A DNA stretch of 64,000 bases, taken from positions 2,790,001-2,854,000 of the forward strand of contig OZ024846.1 in NCBI GenBank assembly GCA_964017145.1, read 5' to 3'. Source of the stretch: Agrocybe praecox. Taxonomy: Eukaryota > Basidiomycota > Agaricomycetes > Agaricales > Agrocybaceae. The position numbers were made by a program, and so were the translations under genes. Under the pieces are notes generated by a model, which was not told the origin of the DNA, ran no database searches, and saw nothing but the letters and a program-made list of their open reading frames with translations. Of this stretch, positions 1-11,039 are shown one piece after another; positions within the stretch are counted from its first letter, which is position 1; the number at the start of each line of letters is the position of its first letter.

Positions 1-1470
1 ATACTGAATTATATTTGCAATATGCTCTGATCTATATGTATCAATGTCAAGGAAATAGTCCTTGGACCTCATGGGGTCGAGGAGGAAGTCATGAAGTGAT
101 TTGTGTAGGATGTTCACCACTTCTGTGTCCCTCCAAAACGTCAAAGAGGATACCTTGTCGATCGAGACAATGGCCCCTAGATCACAGACCAAGATCTCGA
201 GCTCCCCTGGTCCCAAAGACATAAATTCAGATATGCTTTGCACATCATTGTCGTAATCGGTGTTAAATACGTCATGTAAAATGATACTGAGCATATATAG
301 GACGCGCTCTGTATCTGCGGCGGAATTGAGGATCGTCGTATATAGCGCATCCAGCTGAGCAAAGGGCAAGTCACCTTGAGCCGGTCGTAGGTTATTGACC
401 ACATCAAGGCGGTGATCGGGGCGATGCCTAATGGATTGGCAATAGCGAAATACTGTTACGGCATAAATGAATTGCCCGGACGATTTTCTGACGATTTCTT
501 CCAGAATTTCGTCGGATGGCCAAGAAGCAGGGAGTAGAGATTTAAATGGATGGTTCGCTTTGATTTCCTCAAAACCGTCTCTGAGAAATTTGTGAATGTC
601 GTGGTCAGGATGGAATGTATCGTCAAGGTAAAGCCGTGAAAATAGCCCATCCATTTCGTTGGATCTAAATGCCAGATTTATCTCATGTTCAGGACGACTG
701 GCGATGAGGAAGAGAATGGGTAGGTCGAATGTTCGAATTGCGTCTGCAATCATGCGCAGAATTGTAGCCTGCAAAACGCCGTTACCACATTCGTCGAGAC
801 CGTCTATGACAATGAGCCGCCAGGAACCAAAAGGCGATGAAATTCCTGAATAGCAAAAATTCTGAAGGGGCTTCATGACTAGATGGGTAAACTGATGTTC
901 CAATCCCTTCGTAAAAATCAAGGGGTCTGCCTCAATCGTGGAGAGTATCTCGTCTTGAGTGGCCGGAATTTTGCGAAAGATCTGGTACGCAATAGTTGCC
1001 ACAAATGCGCCTGCGTGGTTCCTCGTTCCATCGGATCTCCAGAAAACAAAAGTCGCGAGAACGAGCTCGTTGAGAAGACACATTTCGATAAATGACTTTG
1101 TGATGGCTGATTTTCCCGCTCCTGCAGCGCCGGTGAGCCACATGATGTATTTGTCCCAAGTTTCCCTGTCGCAACGTTGAGCCCAGTTCATGATCTTCTT
1201 CAGGACGGCTATACGAGTATTCTGATGGCATTTTGGGCGGTCGAACTCGGCATTCGAATCGTGCAAAGCATTCGGCGCCGTAGCCTTCCTCAGGATCTTG
1301 AGTGACGCTGCGGATAGTTAGATCCCCATGTTAGCATGGACTTTGAATCTTCATTACTCACATTTTCGTCCGTCACTTGCTACATTGTACTGGTTATATG
1401 TACCGCCGAAGATACTGCTATTTCCAGATATAACGGCATTATTGTTGATAACAGGCCGATTGTCGTCCAT
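1..1470 (-). CDS. NACHT-domain STAND/NLR-like protein, copy A (3' end outside window)
   Basis: Predicted NTP-binding signalling protein of the fungal NLR (NACHT) class; related proteins act in non-self recognition and programmed cell death, but no function is shown for this one. Exon 1 is 1470-1362, intron 1361-1308 (54 bp, GT-AG), and exon 2 runs from 1307 off the left edge. Exon 2 shows the Walker A stretch GAAGAGKSAI, a Walker B of the VIDGLDEC type and the SRPEH motif. The sequence from 1307 to 1 has exactly the same length as the matching part of copy B, so there is no net indel. I chose the MDDNRPV start by comparison with B, D and E. The N-terminal motif differs from its sisters: SIFGGTYNQYN instead of VAGGTFNQHN, one codon shorter. 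The gene faces away from permease relic X1. The C-terminal exon lies outside the window, so intactness is unknown. Confidence 0.85.
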
Positions 1471-1673
1471 CCCTACTGCGAACCTGATATTCGAGAGAAA
1501 AGCAAAAAGTCGGATCCTGGATGCTCGCTGGTGAGGGGAAGAAAGGAACAAGTCGCAGCAGCCATCATTCAAACCCTCGAAACCCTCAATATACATACAA
1601 GCCATGCACTGGCCACGGAGCATGTATTTATATCTTCACTGCTAAAGCGTCGCAAGGCTGTTCGTTGACACAG

Positions 1674-1683
1674 CCTTTTTATG
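1674..1683 (-). promoter_or_regulatory. Degenerate TATA-like box of NACHT copy A
   Basis: The minus strand reads TCATAAAAAGG where copies B, D and E have TATAAAAAGG at the same distance from the gene. The change replaces the TATA core in copy A only. Promoter function is inferred from position and conservation. Confidence 0.35.
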
Positions 1684-1899
1684 AGACGCTGTACAGTATA
1701 TATTTAGGTACCTTGAATTTCTGCGCTGCCATTTAATAACGGAGGATTACACAGCCAGAGCATGCATACCACAGCCATGAATAAAAGAGAATGCGTTATT
1801 AGCACGACCAATTACTCTATTCGGATGTAAGCGGACATTAGAATAGATTCACGGCGGCACACCGGTTCAACTCCGATTAGCGGCGGCACAGTCTCGGCT

Positions 1900-4030
1900 C
1901 GGGTAATTTTTTCTATATTTGGTTGTTAAGGGGTTTGCTTTCTTGTTCACGGCTCCCCTTGGTTTCTTCCCTTTGACGTTCAATTCTTTGTTATTACTCC
2001 AGCTATGTACTCGTGGAAGTCTTATATATCTGTCTCTCTCTCTACTCCCTCTGTGTTGCCGGTGGCCACCCAGTACTGTAATGTGAGTTGGCACCTTTAC
2101 TTTCGTTCAGCATCCTCTCTTTGCTTCCTATCAATTTCATCTTCCTCCTTCTTTGCGTCGAGGGCGAATTACTGATTAAACTCATGCACACAGTGTATCT
2201 GGTCCCACATTGACCTGTCGACGCCAAGTATGCGCTCTCCGAAGTGAGGAGCCCCCAAGTTGCCAACGCACCGTCCGCGTGGCTATCGCAGTGGTGAATC
2301 TAATGCAGCTGTCAGCGAATTCTCTTTCTCATATCCTCCGCTCAAATTGAAGTCAACACAAAGAAGAAACTACATGCATTGTTCGACATTTTGGTTGTGG
2401 AGGTTGGAATGCGTTTGGAGAAGGCGCGGTTTATTGGGTTGTGGGGCCAAAGAAGGTCAGGAAGTGCTGTGCCCTAGTCCGGAAAGCGCGTAACGAGTCC
2501 CGCCTTGGCAAACACATACACGACTTCCCTTCGGCCTCCGTTTGACCTTCTTTTTCCCCTCTTCTTCCGGATCCAGCCCCGTTCTTGATATCTTGGTAAG
2601 CCCACCGTCATCACAAGCTCACCTTTCCCTCCCTTATTTTTCCATTCGCTCAGCGACCCTCCACGCTCACGTTTACCGCAGACGCCAACGTTGGTACCTC
2701 AGTCGTATATCTTCGCGCCTGCCTCTGACCAAAACCAACATCATCACAAACTCGAACACGGACACGACGACTGGTATCCCAAACGGCCGGGATTTCCTCC
2801 TCGTCTTCCTCGTCCATGTCTCCATATGTCAACTCGGAACGTGACGCGATGCCTCTATCCCTTAGCTTGCTTAGCTTTGTTGCGTTTTCTCTCTCTCTCC
2901 TATTCTTGCTTCCTTGTATTGTATTGATATCATTAGGTACGTTCCCTTCGTTTTGTTTTGTTTCATCTTGACTCAACAGAGTACTTATACGCTTGCTGAT
3001 ATAGGTCCTCGCTTCCTTCCCTTCGGCCTTCCTTCCTTCCACCTTCGGGTAGCGTACCATACGTTTTGGTGGCTCCTTTCCTCGTTTAGCTTTGCTTTGA
3101 CGAGGTTTCTCGACTCGTCGTCGTCTCCCTCCTCCTCCAGCCACTTCAACCCCATTCACCACTCGCCTATTTCCACTTCTCGTTCGTAGTTCCCCAACTA
3201 CGACCCCAGCTTTCAACTTATCTGTACATCGACGTAACTCCCTAACGAACGAAGAATCGCTCACAGACATTACCTCTCGCACGCACAAAACCAAGGCCGC
3301 CCACTCACACGACCACTCCAAGGAGAAGGACGTCCAAATTACACAGGTATACGGGGATGCCGATGCCGACGAACGATACGCAGATGGAAGATATGCATAT
3401 GAATACGACGCGGATGTCGTACGTGTGGATGGGAATAATGAAGGCGACCGTACGTCGGAGCGGAGACAGATCAGTGGGCTGTTCAGTGCGAAATTATCTG
3501 AGCCACGTCGGTGTTCTGGATGGGTTGGGTTAGAAGATACTGAGGATGGCAGGTGCCCTCGGTGATCCGTGGTGTTTAGAGCACTCCTCGTCGTCAGCTC
3601 CAATGATGACGTCGTCTATCTGTGTCGAGCTTGTTGACGACTTCGCTTCTTCCCCTCCCTTGTACGATCCGAGTGACCCCCAACCCACTAACTATCCTCC
3701 AGGTTTTCTCTGAAGGCCGCGTAAACCAAGAACTAGACCGCAAAGTTCCCCTTCTGCACTTCTTTGGGCCCAACCGACTTTCAACGCCCCGCTCGTAGGC
3801 CTCCGCACTACACTGATTCATATGGCTCATCGCCATATTTGCATTGCCCTCCAGGGACGCGTATAATTTCGTGATTAACGTCATCGCGTACCTCCTCTGT
3901 GATTGACGCGCTTATCTCGTGTGGGATCCTATGGATGGTCGTGCGCGTTTATCTGGGCTGGCTCCACTCTTCCTTAGGTAGTCTTGGGGCGGCGGCGTTC
4001 TGTGGTACTACGAATGTGTTTCTGTTCGCT
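1900..4030 (+). pseudogene. Decayed MUP1/LAT-like amino-acid permease, relic X1
   Basis: This is a broken multi-exon gene for a plasma-membrane amino-acid transporter of the APC superfamily (LAT/MUP1-like). Around 2196-2280, after a GTGAGT...CACAG intron, lies the degraded counterpart of the IWSYIGLSNAIYALSEVK segment. A cytoplasmic N-terminal exon lies at about 3238-3500; it is open over about 85 codons, acidic, with HSHDHSKEKD, ADADERYADG and ERRQISGLFSA. At about 3700-3890 lie a GRVNQEL loop and DAYNF-type residues carrying stops and frame changes. The order is scrambled relative to a normal permease (middle, then N-terminus, then loop 8 to TM10), so two partial copies may be joined. No intact frame is possible. 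The gene points away from NACHT A. Family assignment rests on motifs summed over all relics in the window. Confidence 0.65.
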
Positions 4031-4137
4031 GTGCCGTTGTTGTCCTTGACCTCATAGCCATCTCTCCCCACTTTCCTTCATTCCTTTCTCTGGAATATCG
4101 ATCATCACCCTACCCACCCACACAACTAACCACACCA

Positions 4138-4548
4138 ATGTCTTCCCCAAGAACATACACCCTTCTCAACAAAGAGCGCCTCACTTGTATCATGACGTTC
4201 TCGGAGCGAATGGCGTGCAAGCTAAGCAACTTCACCGATGGAGACGAATATGACGACGCGTGTACGCCCTCGTCGTCCATATATCTAAACATAACGCTCT
4301 CATGCCTATCGCTCCCTCTTCTTTCGAATTCGAAGAATGCGGCGTTTTCGCTCGTCATGCTTATCTTCTCCAGTGCGTTTGGCACCCCAAGTTTTGATTT
4401 TCGGCGCACGCAAACCGTCGTCCCTCGTAATCCACGCCAAGAACCACGCACCCTCCTGTCTTCCTGTCGCACTTGCGCGTGTGTCCTCGATCTTGAACTC
4501 GCCCTGGAAAGTCGACTACCAAACATCAATGTCAACGCTAATGTTTAA
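4138..4548 (+). CDS. Small ORF of unknown function, 136 codons, duplicated
   Basis: I do not recognise this protein. It starts MSSPRTYTLL, with a favourable context (ACCACACCAATGTCT), and ends at TAA. It has no signal peptide, clear membrane segment or known motif. The second copy at 48063-48476 has 137 codons; the length difference is one in-frame GAC codon. By eye, six silent and four amino-acid-changing base differences separate the copies, whereas the overlapping antisense frame shows mostly replacements. That pattern favours this strand being translated, but the sample is tiny. A third copy at 38.99-39.55 kb is broken by inserted sequence. It could also be a chance ORF in duplicated DNA. 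Confidence 0.35.
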   Translation: MSSPRTYTLLNKERLTCIMTFSERMACKLSNFTDGDEYDDACTPSSSIYLNITLSCLSLPLLSNSKNAAFSLVMLIFSSAFGTPSFDFRRTQTVVPRNPRQEPRTLLSSCRTCACVLDLELALESRLPNINVNANV

Positions 4549-5440
4549 CGTTCAACACTCACACGTATTGACATCCGGCACTCCGCGTATTTATTTCCCC
4601 CTTTGATATTTATTCACTCAGAACTATTGTTCGCTTCGTACCATATATGTTTATTATCTCCCCTTTCTGCAACTTATTTGCCATTTATTTTGACCCCTCG
4701 AAAAACGATATTCATACATAAAATACGAATCAGACAAATGCACGTAGTTATAAGTGCGTTGAATAACTCTGATCTGTTCCCACTCGTGTTACCGAAACCT
4801 AAGATAATTTTCGGTCTAGTTATCCCTCCTGTCTGCTATGAAAGTTCATTAATCCGCCTAATAAATATCATTTTTCCTCATCAACTACCAACATCAGCGG
4901 AGACCGTCCGCTTCTGATGTATAAAGAGTTTGAGTCGGTCCATTATTTCATGTAGAAATGTCTTGAATTGCTAGAGCGCTAGAAATGGGTTAAATTTCCA
5001 GGAATTTACCACCATTAACCGAAAGATACACTTACTATTTGAGGTGGCAGATAACATTTAAATACTTAAGCAAAACGACTCCGAGAGCAAGGAGGAAACG
5101 GATGCACTACCGAGACTAGTACGAGAACACCAAGGGTGGGAGGCTAGTAGAAAAAAAACTGGTATTCTTAGTTGATGGAGGATGAGATATAAATGAAATA
5201 AAATTGTAAATAAGAATGGATACACAGAGAGAGATAGACTCAGGGAAACATAATATACCTGGACCATCTGATTACTGGTGAACATTCCGAACATTGTATT
5301 CCAAGTCGGGGTTTGATGGCAAACATTGAAGTAATTAAGCAAGCAGAGAGTCATGGGAGTAATAATACACATTATGTAGACTAATTTGAGAATTGGGATA
5401 AATCAGATACAAAAAAAGGCGGCCTGGTTAGCCGATGAAA
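4549..5440. other. AT-rich tail of the X unit, no gene seen
   Basis: No coding frame that I trust. The stretch is conserved as DNA at 48477-49400 and 39550-40380, with decayed relatives at 23090-23620 and 30190-30460, so it is a useful marker for counting array units. Confidence 0.6.
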
Positions 5441-7480
5441 GGACTTGTCCGAGCAGCCTGACCTTGTACTCGCCGGTGTTGATAAATTTAGAACATTGAA
5501 CTCCGACAGCAGCGATACGACTCCGCTAGGAGACGGCACGACATCGGCTGTGCAGATTTTCTATATTTGGTTGTTAGGGGGTTTGCTTTCTGATTTACCG
5601 TTTCACGCATCACTCGCGTTTAATCCCCTCGACGTTCGATTCCCTCATCACTTCAGCTATGTAATTGTTGAAATTTCAGCACACTTGTGGGCCATTGTTC
5701 ACTTTGATAAAATTCTCTACTCGCTCGGTGACGGACAAGCACCGTACTTAATGTGAGTCGGCTTTTTTTGTTGTGTTCCAAATACTTTGCTCTCTTCTTT
5801 TCCTTTCCACTGTTCTCCTATTTACGTCAAGTACGCTGACAAACTCAATATATACAGACTATTTCGTCCTACATCGCCTTCTCCAATAGCATCGATGCGC
5901 TCTCTGAAGTGAAAACTCCAACACATCGTCTGCATGGCTATCGCGGTTATGAATGGGTTGCAGGTGAACAGGATTTTTTTCTTATGCTCCTAGTACGCTC
6001 AGCTCTCATCTCATCTGTTAGAATTCAAGCTAATTTGCGTAGGCGGAAACTGTGAAGAAAATACAGGAAGTCTGCGAGATTTACTATGGACGGTCGGGCG
6101 GCAGTGTTTCGGTTTGGGGACTCGGAGTTCCTTTGGGTTGTGTTTTAGTGGGCCGCGTGCGCTTTGCGGTGACACACATGTTTCCTCTTCAGATCTCAGA
6201 CTTCAGCTTTATCTGGATCGACGACGCGCCCTCGATAATCTGATTCCCTTGCTCCCCAACCGCTCAGCGCCACTCAGGCTTCCACACCTTGCCTACCTCT
6301 AGTCGTCGTCGTCCTCATCCTCATCCTCGTCTCATCAGCGATTCACCAGTCCTCCCCGCCCTGCTTGTCTCTCTATTCTTCCGACCGGATTCTCAACCAT
6401 CATCATCTCCACCATCCTATTTCGCTTTTCCAATTCTCCCTCTTATCCCTTCTGGCTCTCCATCAAACTCATAGTGATGTTCCGCTCCCACACGAATCAA
6501 CATCAACCACGAAAAGGCTCTAAGATCTCCAAAAATATCAACGATACTCTTCCTAACAACTCCTTAACGAACGATAAAATCACTCACATGTTACCTCTCT
6601 CACGCACGCACAAGTCCAAGGCCGCCCACGCACACGACCACTCCAAGGGGAAGAACGTCAGAGTTAAACGTTTAAACAACGCTACGTGGACGCGGATGCC
6701 ACGAACGATACGCAGATGGAGCATACTATGAAGATGGGTACGACACGGATGGGGATGATGAAGGCGGGCGTACGCCGGAGAGGAGACAACAGTGGGCTTC
6801 TTAGTGCGGAATGATAATTGGCACTGGGTGAGTTCTCTTCTTTTGTTAGATGTTTTTTCGTTCCGTTCTTGGAGCATGGTGTTTTGGATGGGTTGGGTTA
6901 GAAGGCGTTGAGGGCGTCGGTGGAAAGTGTCCTCGGAAGGTGTCCTCGGTGCTCCGTGGTGTTTAGAAACTCCTCGTCGTCGGCTCCAATGATGACGTCC
7001 GTCTGTGTCGAGTTCGTTGGCGACTTGGATGCTTCTCCTTCCCTCGTATAATCCGAGTGACCCAGAACCCACTAATCATTAATTACCCTCTAGGTTTTCC
7101 CCAAAGACCGAGTTAACCAAGGGAACTATGCCGAGAAGACGTCCTCCTCTCTCCCCCCCCTTCCTCGGGTCCAACCCAGTCTTCAAAGCCCCGCTCGTAA
7201 GCCTCGCACTACAGTGGGTCATATGCCTCATCATCATATTCGCCCTACCTCCGGAGACGCGTATAATCTCGTCATCAATATCACTTTCCTCGATCCATAG
7301 AGTCGGTCGATATCGGCTGCGTATCCTGATATACCACGGAGAAGGAAGCCCTAGTCAAACACAATTGCGACATTCTCCCCTCACACTCGTCGCGTTTTTC
7401 TCGTTGCAGGTGTCGTTATTCCATGGGTTCGTTTCGTTTTCTCTATCTTCCTGCCTTCGTTCTTTTGTTTTGATTGTATC
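5440..7480 (+). pseudogene. Decayed MUP1/LAT-like amino-acid permease, relic Y1
   Basis: The start region (5440-5760) contains the recurrent block TATATTTGGTTGTTAGGGGG and then a segment equivalent to the one before TM6-7. The IWSYIG counterpart is degraded at about 5860-5950. The cytoplasmic N-terminal exon lies at about 6560-6835, with HKSKAAHAHDHSK, then a frame change, then ERYADGAYYEDGYD and RTPERRQ, ending in MIIGTG just before a GTGAGT donor. At about 7095-7290 the loop and TM9-10 part reads GSNPVFKAPLVSLALQWVI and then, one frame over, DAYNLVINI. Frameshifts prevent a full protein. The copy at 40380-42370 has almost the same lesions, so inactivation came before the duplication. Confidence 0.7.
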
Positions 7481-7489
7481 AGGTACGTT

Positions 7490-8149
7490 CTCAGGTACGT
7501 TCACTCGTTTTGTTCCATCTTGCTCAACACAGTACTTAAACCTTTGTATTGTGTGCGTGCCTATAGGTTTCCCCTTTTATTCCCCCTTCCCATTGTGTAG
7601 TGCACGCATAATTATAATTCTTCTCTTGTGCGCCCTGCGTCTCTTCTCTTCCCCCTTTCCTTTCTTTTTCTCTTTTTCCTGCTCCCTCCCGTTGACTCTT
7701 CAGCTTCAAATTACCATGATCCTGACTTGAGACTCGCGTCTATTATTTAGGCTCACGCACACATACATATAAATATCTTGACTGACCTAAAGGGATTGTG
7801 TTTTCTGCCTTTGTTTTCTGTCAGTCCTCCCCTTTTCTCTTTCACACGACGGCTCATCCCAGCTTGTCTTGAAATTAATTCATAAAATATTCTCTTTCGT
7901 TTTGTAATATGACTTGCTTTCTTCCGAGTAAATAATAGATATATTCAGAATTTCTATGTTTTACATCTATATACATAGTTGAGGTGGTAGGAACCAAGTC
8001 CCATTAGAGCCGAAGGGCAGCGACCGGTGTGAAAAAAAATAATTCTGCACCTCGACGTCTAAATATGTCAGCTGTGTATTCTAATTTGCAGAAAATTTAT
8101 TGTACATACATAGGTCCATGCAGACAATCATCTCTGTTGCCCTGCTCTC
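7490..8149. other. Permease 3' remnant and intergenic sequence before NACHT B
   Basis: Pyrimidine-rich sequence with intron-like GTACGTTC...CACAG segments that recur in other units, followed by an AT-rich stretch. Permease transcription (plus) and NACHT B (minus) would converge here. No separate gene seen. Confidence 0.5.
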
Positions 8150-10627
8150 TCACCGACTTCCTGGCACACTGGCTTGAACTCGCTCCAAGTAGTTCCTCAT
8201 CTCTTGTTGTACGAGGGCGGTGCGGATGGGAAATGCAGTGTTCGGCCCCACGCTGAGAAAGGTTTGCTGTTGGCAGTGTTGAACAAGTGGTTCAGAAAAT
8301 CCAGCTCTAGGGAGGAAGAAAATCATATAACCGAGCAGCAGAAATTCTAGTGAATCATTGTCAAATGACCATTGTCTATTGTCAATGGTAAGTTTCTTCA
8401 ACAGTTTATCTTCTTCTTCATCTAGATATTCATAGATATTGCCGTATAACACAATCCAAGATGTACGGCGCTGTACACAATATAAGGCTGCCTTTGCATA
8501 GGCTGAAGGACCTATAGCATAGCTGCCTGATTTGTCTGGGTGCTGTAGAAAATGCTGAAAATGCTGCAAATGTTGAGCCCGTCCGTCATGGAGTGCGAAG
8601 GATTCAAAAATATAAAGTATATCATAATCACATTTTCCGAAGATGGAATATTTGTCGGTATTGGGAAGAATTGGTACAAACATGTCATTTCCCACGTGAC
8701 ATGCAATGCATAAGAGCAGGGTCGCCTGGTCGCTCTTATAATAGTGCGGCAGATCATTCAAAAATACCTGTTCCACATATTCTTGATGCTTTTTTTCTAT
8801 TACAGCCCAGCACTCATCCAAAGGCGCCTGCAAGGAATTTTAAGTTTAATAACATCAAATGAAGATTTTTTTCCTCACCATGCGTGCACAGAATGGAAGC
8901 CAGAACCAAAATACAAATTGTTGGAGGTCCATGGAAAGATAACTATTATATCTGCATTCGGCTTTTGTTTTATTCAATATATGGTCGACAAATAAAAACT
9001 TCTCCGCGATATTGATGAGCGAAGTTGAGCTCTGGCATAGCGGTAATTCCTTTTTAATGAAGTCTTGAAAGTATAAAGTTGTATTGTGCCCAGGTTCTGG
9101 AAGAATTAAGTTTGAGAAGTTCAAAAATTTCTGGGAACACTTACCTCTGATCACATACTGAATTATATTTGCAATATGCTCTGATCTATATGTATCAATG
9201 TCAAGGAAATAGTCCTTGGATCTCACGGGGTCGAGGAGGAAGTCATGAAGTGATTCGTGTAGGATGTTCACCACTCTTTTGTCCCTGAAAAATGTCGAAG
9301 AGGATACCTTGTCGATCGAGACAATGGCCCCTAGATCACAGACCAAGATCTCGAGCTCCCCTGGTCCCAAAGACATAAATTTAGATATGTCTTCCACCTC
9401 ATTGTCGTCATTGATGCAATATACGTCATGTAAAATGATACTGAGCATATATAGGACGCGCTCTATATCTGCGGCGGAATTGAGGATCGTCGTATATAGC
9501 GCATCCAGCTGAGCAAAGGGCAAGTCACCTTGAGCCGGTCGTAGGTTATTGACCACATCAAGGCGATGATCGGGGCGATGCCTAATGGATTGGCAATAGC
9601 GAAATACTGTTACGGCATAAATGAATTGCCCGGACGATTTTCTGACGATTTCTTCCAGAATTTCGTCGAATGGCCAAGAAGCAGGGATTAGAGATTTAAA
9701 TGGGTGGCTAGTCTTGATTTTCTCAAAACCGTCTCTGAGAAATTTGCGAATGTCGTCGTCAGGATGGAATGTTTCGTCAAGATAAAGGCGTGAAAAGATC
9801 CCGTCCATTTCGTTCGACCTAAATGCGAGGTTGATTGCATGTTCAGGACGACTGGCGATGAGGAAGAGAATGGGTAGGTCGAATGTTCGAATTGTGTCCG
9901 CTATCATGTGCAGAATCCTAGCCTGCATAATGCCATTACCACATTCGTCGAGACCGTCTATGACAACGACACGCCAGGACCCTAAAGTTGATGAAACACC
10001 GGAATAGCATACATTGTAAAGCGGCTTCATCACTAGACGGGTAAACTGATGCTCCAAGCCCTTCGTCAGAATCAAGGGGTCCGCGTCAATCACGGAGAGG
10101 ATATCCTTTTGGGTGGCCGGAATTGCGTGATAAATTTGGTATGCGATCGTTGCAACGAACGCGCCTGCGTGGTTCCTAGTTCCATCGGATTGCCAAAAAA
10201 TAAAAGTAGCGAGAATGAGGTCGTTGAGAAGACACATTTCGATAAATGATTGTGTGATGGCTGATTTTCCTGCTCCTGCAGCGCCGGTGAGCCACATAAT
10301 GTATTTGTCCCATGTTTCCCTGTCGCAACGTCTGGCCCAGTTCATGATTCTCCTTAACACAGCGACACGGGTGTTTGGGTGGCATTTGGGACGGTCAAAC
10401 TGGGAATTGGAATCGTGGAATGCGTTAGGTGCCGTAGCCTCCCTCAGGATGTCGAATGGCGCTACATATAGTCAGATTCCGGTAGTGGCATGTACCTTTA
10501 ATCTTTGTCACTCACATTTTCGTCTGTCACTTGCGGAGTTATGTTGATTAAATGTACCGCCGGCCACGAAAATGTTCTGCCCAGATATAAGGGGATTATT
10601 GGTGATAACAGGCCGATTGTCGTCCAT
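8150..10627 (-). CDS. NACHT-domain STAND/NLR-like protein, copy B
   Basis: Complete-looking NLR-type gene. Exon 1 10627-10516, intron 10515-10462 (54 bp), exon 2 10461-8879, intron 8878-8828 (51 bp), exon 3 8827-8150. This joins in frame to about 790 residues. An optional 48-bp GTAAGT...CCAG segment after VIRG (near 9149-9102) is open in frame; removing it gives about 774 residues. The layout is a short N-terminal exon with VAGGTFNQHN (residues 21-30), Walker A GAAGAGKS at about 97-104, Walker B VVVIDGLDE at about 202-210, SRPEH at about 241-245, a helical C-terminal half and a conserved final exon of about 225 residues with no WD40, ankyrin or TPR repeats visible. The start MDDNRPV is preferred because the longer upstream frame is stopped in copy E. 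Role in non-self response is inferred from family. Confidence 0.88.
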
Positions 10628-10830
10628 CCCTACTGCGAACCTGATATTCGAGAGAAAAGCAAAAAGTCGGATCCTGGATGCTCGCTGGTGAGGGGAAGAA
10701 AGGAACAAGTCGCAGCAGCCGTCATTCAAACCCTCGAAACCCTCAATATACATACAAGCCATGCATTGGCCACGCGGCATGTATTTATATCTTCACTGCT
10801 AAAGCGTCTCAAAGCTGTTCGTTGACACAG

Positions 10831-10840
10831 CCTTTTTATA
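10831..10840 (-). promoter_or_regulatory. TATA box of NACHT copy B
   Basis: TATAAAAAGG on the minus strand, about 205 bp before the chosen ATG. The identical box lies at matching places before copies D and E. Confidence 0.5.
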
Positions 10841-11039
10841 AGGCGCTGTGCAGTATATATTTAAGTACATAGAATTTTTGCGCTGACATTTAATAACGGA
10901 GGATTACATAGCCAGAGCATGCATACCACAGCCATGAATAAAAGAGAATGCGTTACTCGCACGACCAATTACTCTATCCGGATGTAAGCGGAGATTAGAA
11001 TAGATTCACAGCGGCACACCGGTTCAACTCCGATTAGCG

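Larger units (their letters stand above)
1..5400. repeat. Segmental duplication block 1 (NACHT A + permease relic X1), partner 44039-49330
   Basis: The sequence from 1 rightward matches 44039 rightward in the same order and orientation: NACHT exons 2 and 1, the divergent promoter region, the X permease relic, the 136-codon ORF and the AT-rich tail. Differences are scattered substitutions and small indels. Copy 2 has an extra 20-base T run at 46845-46864. Where copy 1 reads AGTCGTATATC and then about 130 further bases around 2700-2850, copy 2 lacks much of that stretch. Blocks were compared by eye, so no percentage is given. Confidence 0.85.
5400..10960. repeat. Segmental duplication block 2 (permease relic Y1 + NACHT B), partner 40330-45830
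   Basis: Colinear with 40330-45830. Within 6474-7700 versus 41364-42590 only a few bases differ; for example the 162-codon antisense frames at 6584-7072 and 41474-41962 differ at one residue. Divergence is greater in the NACHT genes themselves. This indicates a recent copy event or gene conversion in the Y part. Confidence 0.85.

Noticed and set aside
2650..3603. Minus-strand 317-codon frame
   Set aside because: It lies antisense across the permease relic X1 exons and its introns; composition is Arg/Ser-rich and no domain is visible. The plus strand explains the sequence better.
6584..7072. Minus-strand 162-codon frame, also at 41474-41962
   Set aside because: Conservation is explained by the recent Y1/Y2 duplication; it is antisense to the permease N-terminal exon.
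7128..7730. Plus-strand 200-codon frame, with a copy at 42018
   Set aside because: It contains a real permease segment only in its first 45 codons; the rest is read in a shifted frame through introns and pyrimidine-rich sequence.
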